Shown here one piece after another: positions 9,035 through 18,909 of a stretch of DNA of 64,000 bases (its first letter is position 1; every line of letters starts with the position of its first letter). Under the pieces are notes generated by a model. The model ran no database searches. It worked only from the letters and a program-made list of their open reading frames with translations, and was not told the origin of the DNA. This DNA comes from an uncultured Prochlorococcus sp. (GTDB taxonomy: Bacteria; Cyanobacteriota; Cyanobacteriia; PCC-6307; Cyanobiaceae): contig CACOMD010000001.1 of NCBI GenBank assembly GCA_902628235.1, positions 186,001 to 250,000 on the forward strand. Direction: 5' to 3'. The position numbers and the translations under genes were made by a program.

Positions 9035-9820
9035 TTGAAAAAAACAGTTCCAGCAATTGAAGCCAAAGATCTCTCTATGATCTGGGGGAACCTTAATGTA
9101 CTTAAAAAAATTAATTTATTAGTTAATTCTGGTGATAAATTAGCCATTGTAGGACCATCTGGCACTGGGAAATCAACAATATTAAAGATTCTAGCTGGAC
9201 TAATTTTACCAACAAATGGTCTTTTAAAGATATTCGGTGAAGAACAAAATTATTTAAGGTTAGATCAAATTAGTCCTCCTGATGTAAGGTTAGTTTTTCA
9301 AAATCCCGCTTTGCTTGGGTCATTGACTATTGAAGAAAATGTGGGTTTTATTTTGAACAGAAATAAAAATATTTCTAAAAAATTCATTAAAGATCTTGTA
9401 AATGAATGCCTAGAAGAAGTCGGTTTATTTGGCGTGGCTCAAAAACTTCCAAATGAATTAAGTGGTGGAATGCAAAAAAGAGTTAGTTTCGCAAGAGCTT
9501 TAATAAGTGAGCCAAAAGAAAAGAAAGAGAATAAACCTTTACTATTATTTGATGAGCCTACCGCTGGACTTGATCCAATAGCATGTTCTCGTATTGAGGA
9601 TTTAATAAATAAAACAAACGATAGAGTCAAAGGCTCATCTATTGTTGTCAGCCATGTTCTTAGTACTATAGAGAGAACATCTACAAAAGTACTAATGCTA
9701 TATGGCGGACAATTTCGCTGGGAAGGTTCAGTTGATGATTTCAAAACCACTAATGATCCTTACGTTTATCAATTTAGGACAGGTAAACTCGAGGGTCCAA
9801 TGCAACCAAAAGAGATTTAA
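9035..9820 (+). CDS. ABC transporter ATPase, Mla/TGD-type lipid transport
   Basis: The 261-residue ATPase has Walker A GPSGTGKST (40-48), Q-loop VFQNPAL (about 88-94), signature LSGGM (142-146), Walker B LLLFDEP (169-175) and the H-loop region VVSHVLST. The motif set and the adjacent MCE protein point to MlaF/TGD3, the ATPase of retrograde lipid transport between outer and inner membranes. The start is TTG; the next in-frame ATG (Met15) would cut the first strand. The mce gene follows 5 bases later. No MlaE-type permease is in the window. Confidence 0.88.
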   Translation: MKKTVPAIEAKDLSMIWGNLNVLKKINLLVNSGDKLAIVGPSGTGKSTILKILAGLILPTNGLLKIFGEEQNYLRLDQISPPDVRLVFQNPALLGSLTIEENVGFILNRNKNISKKFIKDLVNECLEEVGLFGVAQKLPNELSGGMQKRVSFARALISEPKEKKENKPLLLFDEPTAGLDPIACSRIEDLINKTNDRVKGSSIVVSHVLSTIERTSTKVLMLYGGQFRWEGSVDDFKTTNDPYVYQFRTGKLEGPMQPKEI

Positions 9821-9825
9821 TTATT

Positions 9826-10671
9826 ATGCGTAGAAGTCTTAGAGATTCAATAGTTGGTTTTTCTTTAGTAGGAGGACTAATTATTTTTACATCCTTTTCC
9901 TTTTGGTTGAGAGGAATTAAATTATCTTCAAAAGATTGGTTCATTTTTGCAAATTTCAATAATGCAAGTGGACTATCAAAGAAATCTCCAGTTACATATA
10001 GGGGCATTATTGTTGGATCTATTGAGGATTTAATTTTTACTAATGAATCTATAAAAGCGAAAATAGTTATTAACAATCCTGAAATTATTCTTGCCAAACC
10101 TGCTTTTGCAAAAGTAGTAACAAATTCATTTTTAGGAGGAGATGTACAAGTCGCTATAGAGACAAGTGAAGCAAATTTACCAAAAAATGTAGAAAAAGCC
10201 ACGTCAAAACTATGTAATAAAAATCTAATAGTTTGTGAAGGAGATACAATTAAAGGTAAGCAATTATCAAGTTTATCCAATATTACTAATAGAATAAATG
10301 AACTTTTAAAAGACTCTAATCAGGAAAATTTAGTTGAAAATATTGTTAAATCAATTGAACAATTTGATCGAACTCAAGAAAATCTTGATGAATTAATTTA
10401 TTTATCAAAACAAGAGATTAGTAGAGTCAAACCCTTGTTAAATGACCTTACGATAGCAGCAGGTCATCTTAATAAAATATTAGCAACTATGAATGACGCA
10501 GAAACTCTTGAAGACATTAAATTAACTCTAGAAGCTTCTAGCTCAATCTTTCAAAAGATAGATTTTATGGCTAATGATTTTGAATTATTAATGAAAGATC
10601 AGGAACTTACAAGTGCCTTAAGAGATTTAGCGATTGGACTTTCTAAATTTCTTAATGAAATATATCCCTAG
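9826..10671 (+). CDS. MCE-domain lipid-transport protein (MlaD/TGD2-like)
   Basis: This 281-residue protein has one N-terminal membrane helix (about 9-29) followed by an MCE domain: FANFNNASGLSKKSPVTYRG and the IVGSIEDL and NSFLGGDVQVAI elements (about 43-105). The C-terminal half is helical and probably coiled (about 140-280). MlaD/TGD2 proteins form hexameric rings that shuttle phospholipid across the periplasm. It is co-transcribed with the upstream ATPase and ends 6 bases from the convergent chlD stop. Confidence 0.88.
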   Translation: MRRSLRDSIVGFSLVGGLIIFTSFSFWLRGIKLSSKDWFIFANFNNASGLSKKSPVTYRGIIVGSIEDLIFTNESIKAKIVINNPEIILAKPAFAKVVTNSFLGGDVQVAIETSEANLPKNVEKATSKLCNKNLIVCEGDTIKGKQLSSLSNITNRINELLKDSNQENLVENIVKSIEQFDRTQENLDELIYLSKQEISRVKPLLNDLTIAAGHLNKILATMNDAETLEDIKLTLEASSSIFQKIDFMANDFELLMKDQELTSALRDLAIGLSKFLNEIYP

Positions 10672-10677
10672 TTAGAA

Positions 10678-12831
10678 TTAAATTTCATTAATTGCATTTA
10701 AAGCCATTGCAGCAATTGCTTGATCAGTAGCTTTTGGCAACTGAACATATTTACCTTGAGCCGCATCAGCTAATTCTTTACCAAATCCACTTGCAATAAA
10801 TTTGCGTTCAGTATCAATTACTAAAAGTTTAATTCCTAAGCTGGGATAATTTGAAGCAACATTTAATACCTCCTCTTTTAGATTCACAGCTTCGCTTTCT
10901 TCCTCTTCAGATTGACCTAAGGAAACTCCTAATGGAACATTTCCTCTCCCATCTGTTATTCCAACAACTATCGCTTGACCAATATCACCAGTTGCTATTG
11001 CATTTTTAGCAACTCTAGCTGCTTGCGTTAAACCATGAGCCAAAGGGGATCCTCCACCACAAGGCATTGTTTCTAGACGTCTTTTCGCAGCAGTAATTGA
11101 TCTGGTAGGTGGTAAAAGGACTTCTGCTTGATTACCTCTAAATGGAATTAAAGACACTTCGTCTCTATTTTCATAAGCTTCTGTTAATAGTCTTATTACA
11201 GCTCCTTTAGCACTTTGCATTCTATTTAATGCCATTGAACCACTTGCATCTACAAGAAAGATAACTAATGCACCTGCTTTCTTTTGCAATAATTTTGCTC
11301 TAAAGTCACTTTCCTCTACAATTATCTTCTTATTAGGATTTTTTAGCCTCCTAGATTTTTGATAAGGTGCAGCAGCCCTTAAAGTTGCGTCCACAGCAAT
11401 TCGATTTAATTTTCCTCTAGGGATGATAGGTTTGACATATCTACCCCTAGATTGACTTAATATTACTGATCTATTCCCACTATTTGACGCTTTAGATTTT
11501 GAAGAAGAGAAAAGTAATAAGTCAGGATCTACAGAGCATGCTTCAGGATCTAAGATAAATTCTTCAGGTACATCAGGTGTAGATTCTTCATCGCCCTCTG
11601 ATTCTTCTTCCTGATTATCTTCATTTGAATCAGATTGTTCATCATTAGAATCCTCCTGATTCTGAGGAGGAGGCGGCGGAGGGGTTTGGTCTTCAGGAGG
11701 AGGAGGCTGCATCTCATCATCCTCAGGAGGCAACTGCTGCGATCTTGGAATAATTACTAGCCTCACCGCGACTTTAAGATCATCAGTATTTACAGAATCA
11801 CTTCCTCTCAAAGCTGCATTAGCTTTTGCAACTTTAACTGCGAATAATTCTGATCTATGACCTTCTATGCCTCCTCTGAGCGCCTCGTTTACCAAATAGC
11901 TTATTTGCTCCTTACTTATACTTACATCTGATAACCACTGCCTCGCTAAAATTAATTGTGTTGATAAATTTTCCGTTTCTTCAGACCATTTTTCTGAAAA
12001 CTTGATACTATCCTCAGCATGCATCAAAACAGATTTTGTAATTTCAACTCTTTGATTATTATCTATTGATTGATTAGCAGAAAGTACTATTGCAAATCTG
12101 TCTAGGACATGATCTCTTAAATTACCTTCTTCGGGATTATAAGTAGCAATTAATAATGATTTACATGGATGAGAGAGACTTAGACCATCTCTTTCAACAT
12201 AATTTTGTTCCCTGCCAGTCGCTTCAAGAACTAAATTAACTATGCCATCATCTAATAAATTTATATCATCAATATATAAAACACCTCTATGTGCATCGGC
12301 TAAAATCCCAGGCTGGAAAACCTGTTCACCTGAACTTAGGGAACTTGCAACATCAATAGATCCCACTAATCTATCCTCTGTAATACCAATTGGGACTTGA
12401 ACAAAAGGTGCTGGTACAACTTTCGTTGATATTGATTCTTTTAATTCATTTTCATCATTGAAATTAATATTTGCGCATAATTTTAAAAGCCCTTCATCCC
12501 ATTCTTCTGGTTTCCCTGGATCAAGATTTCTACTTATTGGTCTGAAATTAACTTTATCTGGTTTTAAATTTTTTAATGTAGCTTCACTATCAAGAATCTC
12601 AATTGGAGGAATTAATGCATGTAAGCCTCGTGCCAATACAGACTTACCAGTTCCCCTTCCACCAGCTATTATCACACCGCCTAAGCTTGGATCTACTGCT
12701 GCTAGTAATAGAGACAACTTTAACAAATTATGTCCTGTGATTGCAGCTAGTGGGAATGAACTAGATGAATCTCTTTTACTCATTAACTCCTTAATGTTTG
12801 TTCTAGATTTCACCTCTGGTTCCACAGTCAA
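10678..12831 (-). CDS. chlD: Magnesium chelatase subunit D
   Basis: The 717-residue subunit of Mg-chelatase inserts Mg into protoporphyrin IX, the first committed step of chlorophyll synthesis. It has an N-terminal AAA+ region with GGRGTGKSV (57-65) and [15 protein letters not shown] Pro-rich then acidic linker follows ([14 protein letters not shown], then Glu/Asp/Ser, about 370-425). The C-terminal von Willebrand A domain has the MIDAS motif VDASGSMAL. Order and length match ChlD, not ChlI. chlH and chlI are elsewhere. Confidence 0.96.
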   Translation of the reverse strand: MTVEPEVKSRTNIKELMSKRDSSSSFPLAAITGHNLLKLSLLLAAVDPSLGGVIIAGGRGTGKSVLARGLHALIPPIEILDSEATLKNLKPDKVNFRPISRNLDPGKPEEWDEGLLKLCANINFNDENELKESISTKVVPAPFVQVPIGITEDRLVGSIDVASSLSSGEQVFQPGILADAHRGVLYIDDINLLDDGIVNLVLEATGREQNYVERDGLSLSHPCKSLLIATYNPEEGNLRDHVLDRFAIVLSANQSIDNNQRVEITKSVLMHAEDSIKFSEKWSEETENLSTQLILARQWLSDVSISKEQISYLVNEALRGGIEGHRSELFAVKVAKANAALRGSDSVNTDDLKVAVRLVIIPRSQQLPPEDDEMQPPPPEDQTPPPPPPQNQEDSNDEQSDSNEDNQEEESEGDEESTPDVPEEFILDPEACSVDPDLLLFSSSKSKASNSGNRSVILSQSRGRYVKPIIPRGKLNRIAVDATLRAAAPYQKSRRLKNPNKKIIVEESDFRAKLLQKKAGALVIFLVDASGSMALNRMQSAKGAVIRLLTEAYENRDEVSLIPFRGNQAEVLLPPTRSITAAKRRLETMPCGGGSPLAHGLTQAARVAKNAIATGDIGQAIVVGITDGRGNVPLGVSLGQSEEEESEAVNLKEEVLNVASNYPSLGIKLLVIDTERKFIASGFGKELADAAQGKYVQLPKATDQAIAAMALNAINEI

Positions 12832-12879
12832 TTTTTAAATCCCTGATATAGAATTTATCCAATAAAATTACAATTTATA

Positions 12880-13446
12880 GTGGAATTATCAAATCTTAAT
12901 ATCAAAGACGGCTTATGCATATCATTGGGATCAAATATTGATAGCAAGTTTGGTAATCCGATTAATTCATTAATTCAATCAAAACTAAGGGTAGAAAGAA
13001 TAATTAATAATTTAATTAATTTAAATCATTCTGATAATTTAGAAAAAAATTTACCAAAAAAAACTTTTAATTGGTCTTCTCTATATCAAACACGTGCATT
13101 AGGAGTTATAGGTAAACAACCAGATTATATCAATTGTTTATTATTAGTTAATGGAGATTTACTACCTTCCTCTTCAATTGAAAAAGCGAGATTTCTACTA
13201 AAAGAATTTCAAAATTTAGAAAAAGAATTTGGAAGACATAAATCATCAAAAGAGCAAAGATGGCTTCCAAGACCACTTGATATAGATATTTTATGGTGGG
13301 ATGATTTATCCATTAATGATGATGATTTCAAAATCCCTCATCCAAGATTTAAAAATCGTAATTTTGTAATTACCCCCTTAGCAGAGGTACTAAGTATTAC
13401 TCAGAAAATAGAAAAATTAAATGTTAAAAATTGGGTATTGAATTAA
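12880..13446 (+). CDS. folK: 2-amino-4-hydroxy-6-hydroxymethyldihydropteridine pyrophosphokinase
   Basis: The 188-residue HPPK of folate synthesis transfers pyrophosphate from ATP to the pterin. The N-terminal SLGSNI (15-20) and the signature LPRPLDIDILWWDD with its Mg-binding Asp-x-Asp are clear, followed by IPHPRFKNRNFVITPLAE. The start is GTG at 12880; no ATG precedes the conserved region. It is divergent from chlD, 48 bases away. Confidence 0.92.
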   Translation: MELSNLNIKDGLCISLGSNIDSKFGNPINSLIQSKLRVERIINNLINLNHSDNLEKNLPKKTFNWSSLYQTRALGVIGKQPDYINCLLLVNGDLLPSSSIEKARFLLKEFQNLEKEFGRHKSSKEQRWLPRPLDIDILWWDDLSINDDDFKIPHPRFKNRNFVITPLAEVLSITQKIEKLNVKNWVLN

Positions 13447-13493
13447 TGTCCATTTGCGCAAAATAATTGTTATGGTTAATTTATTTGATAAAA

Positions 13494-14054
13494 ATGCAGA
13501 ATAATCATTTTGTAAAAAAGCCGATTTTAAAAAAAAAGATATCTGAATTAAAAACAAAAAAATTTAGCTTTGAGATAAATAGAATTGAACTTCCAAATGG
13601 ACACGAAGGTGAATATGGAAGTATAAAATTCCCAAACGCGGCATTAGCCGTTCCAATAACAAACGATAATAAAGTCATTATTCTACGGCAATATAGATTT
13701 GCAGTTTCAAGATATTTACTTGAGTTTCCTGCAGGGACTTTAGAAACAGGTGAAACACCAATCAATTCAATTAAAAGAGAGATACAAGAAGAGGCTGGCT
13801 ATAAAGCAGAGGATTGGGTTAAATTAGGAACTTTGGTAAATGCTCCTGGATATTCAGATGAGGTAATTCATTTATTCCTCGCCCGCAAATTACATAAATT
13901 AGATATTGATATACAAGGTGACTTAGATGAAGATATTGAAGTACTAACTTTCTATCCGGATGAATTAGATAATTTAATCGCTAGTGGGCAAGAAGTTTTG
14001 GACGCAAAAACTATCACTGCATGGTTTAGAGCTAAACAATTTTTAATGATCTAA
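13494..14054 (+). CDS. Nudix hydrolase, ADP-ribose pyrophosphatase type
   Basis: A complete Nudix box G-x5-E-x7-REIQEEAGY is visible (GTLETGETPINSIKREIQEE) with an N-terminal beta-sheet typical of ADP-ribose pyrophosphatases. It is expected to hydrolyse ADP-ribose or another nucleoside diphosphate derivative. I chose the ATG at 13494 (MQNNHF, 186 residues) over a TTG at 13467, because the intervening residues are not conserved-looking. Its stop overlaps the photolyase start as TAATG, so the two are translationally coupled. Confidence 0.85.
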   Translation: MQNNHFVKKPILKKKISELKTKKFSFEINRIELPNGHEGEYGSIKFPNAALAVPITNDNKVIILRQYRFAVSRYLLEFPAGTLETGETPINSIKREIQEEAGYKAEDWVKLGTLVNAPGYSDEVIHLFLARKLHKLDIDIQGDLDEDIEVLTFYPDELDNLIASGQEVLDAKTITAWFRAKQFLMI

Positions 14055-15499
14055 TGGAACATCCAAGAATTCTTTTTTGGTATAGAAAAGATCTTAGAGT
14101 TAACGATAATAAAGCTCTAATTAAGGCAATTTCTTTATCAAAAGCAATAACATCTATTTATATTTTTGATGAAACATACCCATATGATTTCAATGCAAAA
14201 TCACGTTCATGGTTTTTAGGTGAAAGCTTAAAAGAATTAAGTGAAAAATGGGAGAACGCAGGTAGTAGATTACTTATCGAGAAAGGTTTACCCTCAGATT
14301 TAATTCCTCTCATAGCAAATAAAATAAATGCCAAATATATATTTTGGAATAAAGCAATTGAGCCTTATGAAATCCAAAGAGATAAGAAGATTAAAGCTGA
14401 TTTGAAAAACTCAAATATTGAGATTATTGATTTATTGGATCATTTATTGATTAATCCTTCAAAAATTTCTACTGGAAGCAAAACACCTTATACAGTCTAT
14501 GGTCCTTTTTTTAAAAAATTTAAAAGTCAGTTAGATAAAGTAAATTTTGATAATGAAGAGAATAGGGATTTCAGATTTGAAAAATTAAAAGATTTAAATG
14601 ATGAATTAATAAAAAGTGAATTGGTTACAAAATCTAAAAAAATATTTAATGAATTTCTTAAAAATATTAATTTTTCAGGCATGGGAATATGCCCATGTAG
14701 ACCTGGTGAAATTGGTGCAGAAAAATTATTAAAATGTTTTACTTCATCAAATAAAATCACCTCGTATCAATTAGCTAGAGATTTTCCCTCAGAAGATGGA
14801 ACCTCATATTTAAGTGGCTCATTGAGATTTGGGACAATTAGTATAAGAAGTCTTTGGAAAAAGACTCTGCTCCTAAATTTAATAAATAAAGATTCTAAAA
14901 AAATCCAATCAATCGAAACATGGCAAAAAGAACTTGCTTGGCGAGAATTTTATCAACATTGCTTATTTCATTACCCAGAATTAGAAAAAGGTCCCTACAG
15001 AAAGAAATGGGATAATTTTGCATGGATTGATAATCAAGAATGGTTTAATCGTTGGTCTGAGGGACAAACTGGCGTACCAATAATTGATGCTTCGATGAGA
15101 CAGCTAAATCAAAGTGGTTGGATGCATAATAGATGTCGTATGATTGTAGCTTCATTTTTAGTGAAAGATCTTATTTGCAATTGGAAATTAGGAGAAAAAA
15201 AATTTATGGAACTTTTAGTTGATGGGGATCTTTCAGCTAACAATGGAGGCTGGCAATGGAGTGCTAGCAGTGGGATGGACCCTAAACCACTAAGAATTTT
15301 TAACCCTTATACCCAAACAAAAAAATTCGATCCTCTTTGCAGATATATTAAATTTTGGATTCCTGAATTATCTGGCATTAATAATTCAGAAATAATAAAT
15401 GGTGATATTTCAAAAATAGAAACAATTAACTATCCAAGTCCAATTGTTTCTCATAACTTTCAGCAGAGAATTTTTAAAACGCTTTATGCAAATATCTAA
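14054..15499 (+). CDS. phrA: Deoxyribodipyrimidine photolyase
   Basis: This is a 481-residue cryptochrome/photolyase-family protein. The N-terminal antenna domain begins ILFWYRKDLRVNDN. The FAD-binding C-terminal domain contains WQKELAWREFYQH, GQTGVPIIDASMRQL, WMHNRCRMIVASFLVKDL and NNGGWQWSASSGMDPKPLRIFNP. These are class I CPD photolyase features, and light-driven repair of pyrimidine dimers suits a surface-ocean cell. The start overlaps the Nudix stop by one base. Its stop shares CTAA with the convergent aminotransferase gene. Confidence 0.92.
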   Translation: MEHPRILFWYRKDLRVNDNKALIKAISLSKAITSIYIFDETYPYDFNAKSRSWFLGESLKELSEKWENAGSRLLIEKGLPSDLIPLIANKINAKYIFWNKAIEPYEIQRDKKIKADLKNSNIEIIDLLDHLLINPSKISTGSKTPYTVYGPFFKKFKSQLDKVNFDNEENRDFRFEKLKDLNDELIKSELVTKSKKIFNEFLKNINFSGMGICPCRPGEIGAEKLLKCFTSSNKITSYQLARDFPSEDGTSYLSGSLRFGTISIRSLWKKTLLLNLINKDSKKIQSIETWQKELAWREFYQHCLFHYPELEKGPYRKKWDNFAWIDNQEWFNRWSEGQTGVPIIDASMRQLNQSGWMHNRCRMIVASFLVKDLICNWKLGEKKFMELLVDGDLSANNGGWQWSASSGMDPKPLRIFNPYTQTKKFDPLCRYIKFWIPELSGINNSEIINGDISKIETINYPSPIVSHNFQQRIFKTLYANI

Positions 15500-16689
15500 T
15501 TAATATTTAAGTAATCATTTATTATTAAGTTCAAATTCTCTACAACATAGATTTGTTCTTCATCTGTAATTTCTGGAAACATTGGTAAACTAAGAACCTC
15601 TGTGCATATTTTCTCAGTCTCTAAAAGTTCTTCTCTTTCATATAAAGTATTTTGATAAGCTTGTTGAGAATGAATAGGAATTGGATAATAAATAATTGTG
15701 TTTATTCCCTTTTTCATAAGATGATATTTCAAGAAATTCCTTAGAGATTTATAATTTTCTATATTTGTATCAAACAAATCGTGTGGATTATCTTTAATTG
15801 AAAACGTATCATTTTTAAATCTAATAACAAATTGATTCCATGTATGAGAACTTAGTTTGGTATTAGTTTCTGGAAGGACGAGAAAATCATTCTTTTTGAT
15901 TAAATTCAAGTAATTATTAGCAATTTTTTTTCTCGATTCAATCCATTTAGATATAGATTTTAACTTAACATTCAGAATCGCTGCTTGAATTGTATCTAGC
16001 CTACTATTATAACCAATCTGATTATGAACATATCTTTTAGGACTGCCATGTACTGATAATTCTCTAATTTTTTGAGCTAGAAAAGCATCAGATGTTGTCA
16101 CTGCTCCTCCATCACCAGCTGCTCCAAGATTTTTTGTCGGGAAGAAACTAAAGCAGCCAATATCACCGATGCTTCCAACTTTTTGACCCTTCCATTCTGT
16201 ACATGTAGCCTGAGCACAATCTTCAATAATTTTAAGTTTAAATTTTTGAGCAATTGTCTTAATTACTGTCATATCAGCAGAATTACCAAATAAGTGAACC
16301 GGCATTATTGCTTTGGTTCTAGAATTAATTTTTTTCTCAATATTTTTTGAGTCTAGTAAAAAAGTATTTGGATTTATATCCACAAAAACCGGCTTGGCAC
16401 CAACATTGCTTATTGCCTCCGCTGTAGCAAAAAAGCTAAAGGATGAAGTTATTACTTCATCACCTTCACCTATGTCTAAAGCTCTTAAAGCAAGAATTAA
16501 TGCATCAGTACCACTATTACAACCAACAGCATATTTTGTACCTATCAGTGATGAAAAAGAATATTCAAATTGCTTAATTATATCTCCGCCAATAAATTGG
16601 CCTCCTTTTAATACCTTTAACACTTCTTTTTCAATATCAGAACCTATTTCTAAATATTGTCTTTCTAAAGTGAATGGGGGTACTTGCAT
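15496..16689 (-). CDS. DegT/DnrJ/EryC1 PLP-dependent sugar aminotransferase
   Basis: The 397-residue protein has the fold-type I pattern of this family: GCNSGTDAL (57-65) for cofactor phosphate, IIEDCAQATCTEWKGQKVG, and the PLP lysine in SFFPTKNLGAAGDGG (Lys186). Members aminate nucleotide-linked keto-sugars for cell-surface glycans. The exact sugar cannot be read from sequence. No other sugar-nucleotide genes are adjacent, so its pathway partners are elsewhere. Confidence 0.88.
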   Translation of the reverse strand: MQVPPFTLERQYLEIGSDIEKEVLKVLKGGQFIGGDIIKQFEYSFSSLIGTKYAVGCNSGTDALILALRALDIGEGDEVITSSFSFFATAEAISNVGAKPVFVDINPNTFLLDSKNIEKKINSRTKAIMPVHLFGNSADMTVIKTIAQKFKLKIIEDCAQATCTEWKGQKVGSIGDIGCFSFFPTKNLGAAGDGGAVTTSDAFLAQKIRELSVHGSPKRYVHNQIGYNSRLDTIQAAILNVKLKSISKWIESRKKIANNYLNLIKKNDFLVLPETNTKLSSHTWNQFVIRFKNDTFSIKDNPHDLFDTNIENYKSLRNFLKYHLMKKGINTIIYYPIPIHSQQAYQNTLYEREELLETEKICTEVLSLPMFPEITDEEQIYVVENLNLIINDYLNIN

Positions 16690-16737
16690 AGTATTTATAT
16701 TAACCTTAAACTTTTTTATACGGGATTAACAGTTTTT

Positions 16738-17331
16738 TTAATTAAACCATTCTGGCTCATTTCCAGGTGTCCATTTTATATTACATCCTAATGAGGGTAG
16801 CTGTTTTGACGGATAATCTTTATCACTAAGCATGGCTTTGGCTGCTGAGATCAAATCATCTCCAGTTACGGGAACATTATTAGAAGGTCTACTATTATCG
16901 AGTTGACCATGATAAAAAAGAGAAAAATTTCTATTACCTTTATTAGTGAATAGATAAAAATCTGGGGTACAAGCAGCTTTTAATTGTTTTGCAAAGCTTT
17001 GATCCTCATCAAATAAATATGGGAAATTCCATCCATTTATTTCAGCTTGAATTTTTAAATTCTCTGGAGAATCGCCAGGATGAGTTTTGATATTATTGCT
17101 TGAGATTGCAATAGTTTGAAAATCATTTTCAACATCTTTTATTATTTTTGAAATATGAGTTTCAATATGCTTAACGAATGGGCAATGCGCGCAAATAAAC
17201 ATTACAAATAAATGTCTTTCATCCAAATGTGAAAAATCAAATTTTTTATATTCTTTTAAATTAACATTAAGCATTTCAGCCTTAGGTAGTGAACTACCCA
17301 ACTCGATAAACATAGAATTAGTTTTAACCAT
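16738..17331 (-). CDS. Thioredoxin-fold (AhpC/TSA-like) redox protein
   Basis: The 197-residue protein has a thioredoxin fold with a CAHC motif (Cys47, Cys50: FICAHCPFVKH), a cis-Pro-like region later, and a PVTGDDLISAAKAML helix. It resembles a conserved bacterial peroxiredoxin/thiol-oxidoreductase family annotated only as 'thioredoxin family protein'. No signal peptide or membrane span is visible, so it is probably cytoplasmic. It is divergent from fabI across about 100 bases. Confidence 0.75.
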   Translation of the reverse strand: MVKTNSMFIELGSSLPKAEMLNVNLKEYKKFDFSHLDERHLFVMFICAHCPFVKHIETHISKIIKDVENDFQTIAISSNNIKTHPGDSPENLKIQAEINGWNFPYLFDEDQSFAKQLKAACTPDFYLFTNKGNRNFSLFYHGQLDNSRPSNNVPVTGDDLISAAKAMLSDKDYPSKQLPSLGCNIKWTPGNEPEWFN

Positions 17332-17432
17332 GGTTTATGTACAAACTGTATAGTTGAAGAATATTGTATATTTTTGATTAATGTATTAACAAGTGCACTT
17401 TTTGTAGGAGAATAATATAAATAATTAATAAA

Positions 17433-18215
17433 ATGCTTCTTGATTTAACCGGAAAAAAAATTCTTGTTACTGGTATCGCTAATAACAGATCAATCGCATG
17501 GGGTATAGCACAACAGCTATCCAAAGCTGGAGCTGAGTTAGGTATAACTTACCTGCCTGATGATAAAGGTAGATTTGAATCTAAAGTCAGAGAGTTAACA
17601 AGTGATTTAAATCCTTCTTTATTCTTACCATTAGATGTTCAAAACCCATCTCAAATTGAAGAAGTATTTGAAAATATCAAGAATAAATGGGGAGAAATCG
17701 ATGGATTAGTTCATTGTTTAGCTTTCGCTGGGCGTGATGAATTGATTGGTGATTACAGTAATACTTCATCAGAGGGATTTGATAGAGCACTTAATATAAG
17801 TGCTTATTCACTTGCGCCTTTATGCAAATATGCGAAACCTTTATTCAGTAAAGGAGCAGGAGTGGTTTCATTAACTTATCTAGGTTCTGAGAGAGCTATT
17901 CCTAATTATAATGTTATGGGAGTTGCAAAAGCTGCATTAGAGGCATCAGTAAGATACCTTTCCGCAGAGCTAGGACCTGAACAGCAAATCAGAGTTAATG
18001 CTATAAGTGCTGGCCCTATAAGAACTCTTGCAAGTTCTGCGATTGGTGGAATCTTAGATATGATTCATAATGTTGAAGAGAAAGCACCATTAAGAAGAAC
18101 TGTTACTCAAATAGAGGTAGGAAATACAGCAGCATTCTTATTAAGTGATCTTTCTAGTGGTATTTCGGGTCAAACTATTTACGTTGATGCAGGTTATTGC
18201 ATTAATGGTATGTAG
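17433..18215 (+). CDS. fabI: Enoyl-[acyl-carrier-protein] reductase (NADH)
   Basis: This 260-residue short-chain dehydrogenase of type II fatty acid synthesis carries out the last reduction of each elongation cycle. The N-terminal [16 protein letters not shown] nucleotide-binding segment and the FabI active site [20 protein letters not shown] are present, giving Tyr149, Tyr159 and Lys166 in the FabI (not FabL) spacing. It ends 19 bases before the hisB start, so the two may share a transcript although the pathways are unrelated. Confidence 0.96.
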   Translation: MLLDLTGKKILVTGIANNRSIAWGIAQQLSKAGAELGITYLPDDKGRFESKVRELTSDLNPSLFLPLDVQNPSQIEEVFENIKNKWGEIDGLVHCLAFAGRDELIGDYSNTSSEGFDRALNISAYSLAPLCKYAKPLFSKGAGVVSLTYLGSERAIPNYNVMGVAKAALEASVRYLSAELGPEQQIRVNAISAGPIRTLASSAIGGILDMIHNVEEKAPLRRTVTQIEVGNTAAFLLSDLSSGISGQTIYVDAGYCINGM

Positions 18216-18234
18216 AGAAAAAATTTTTAAATTT

Positions 18235-18846
18235 ATGTCAGATATAAGACAAGCAGAAATTCAAAGGAAGACAAACGAAACAGAAATAAGTGTTTTTCTT
18301 AATGTAGATGGCACTGGTATCTCAGATATCAATACAGGAGTTCCATTCCTTGATCATATGTTGCATCAAATTTCTAGTCATGGATTATTTGATTTAAAAA
18401 TTAAAGCCATTGGAGATCTTGAAATAGATGATCATCATACAAATGAAGATATTGGTATTGCACTAGGCAAAGCTTTTGCAAAATCTCTTGGGGATAGAAA
18501 AGGCATTAATAGATTTGGACATTTTTTAGCTCCTCTTGATGAGGCATTAATACAGGTGACTTTAGATTGCTCAGGTCGACCTCATTTGTCATATAACCTA
18601 CAAATGCAATCCTCCAGGATTGGTACTTACGATACAGAATTAGTGAGAGAGTTTTTTATCGCCTTTGTAAATAGTAGTGGAATCACATTACATATAAATC
18701 AAATTCAAGGTGTAAACGCACATCATATTGTTGAAGCAAGTTTCAAAGCATTTTCTAGAGCCATGAGAATGGCGACTGAGATAGATCAAAGACGATCTGG
18801 ATCCGTACCAAGTAGTAAAGGTATGCTTGAAAGAGAAGAAGATTAA
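18235..18846 (+). CDS. hisB: Imidazoleglycerol-phosphate dehydratase
   Basis: The 203-residue protein matches monofunctional HisB of histidine synthesis. It has the two metal-binding histidine clusters [13 protein letters not shown] with [10 protein letters not shown], and later [16 protein letters not shown]. The ATG at 18235 (MSDIRQAEI) was chosen; an in-frame extension back to 18145 runs inside fabI and adds residues unlike the family. The length agrees with bacterial HisB lacking the phosphatase domain. Confidence 0.95.
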   Translation: MSDIRQAEIQRKTNETEISVFLNVDGTGISDINTGVPFLDHMLHQISSHGLFDLKIKAIGDLEIDDHHTNEDIGIALGKAFAKSLGDRKGINRFGHFLAPLDEALIQVTLDCSGRPHLSYNLQMQSSRIGTYDTELVREFFIAFVNSSGITLHINQIQGVNAHHIVEASFKAFSRAMRMATEIDQRRSGSVPSSKGMLEREED

Positions 18847-18890
18847 AAATAAAAATAATCCACAATTTTGAACATTATTCGCGAAAATAA

Positions 18891-18909
18891 GGTTAATTAA
18901 TGATTAACC
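18891..18909 (+). promoter_or_regulatory. Perfect 7-bp palindrome abutting the carotenoid oxygenase start
   Basis: GGTTAAT and ATTAACC flank a 5-base loop, and the right arm ends exactly at the GTG start codon. An out-of-frame ATG at 18900 lies inside the loop and opens a 14-codon frame to 18944. The structure could mask the ribosome-binding region or be a protein site. No purine-rich ribosome-binding site is obvious between it and the start. Confidence 0.35.

Noticed and set aside
11640..11720. Low-complexity Pro/Asp/Glu run in chlD as a possible repeat or frameshift
   Set aside because: A Pro-rich and acidic linker between the AAA+ and VWA domains is normal for ChlD.
13467..13493. TTG start for the Nudix gene
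   Set aside because: The nine added residues are hydrophobic and unlike the family start; ATG 13494 follows directly in frame.
18145..18234. Longer hisB reading frame starting inside fabI
   Set aside because: The extra residues are unlike HisB and overlap fabI coding sequence; ATG 18235 gives the family's normal length.
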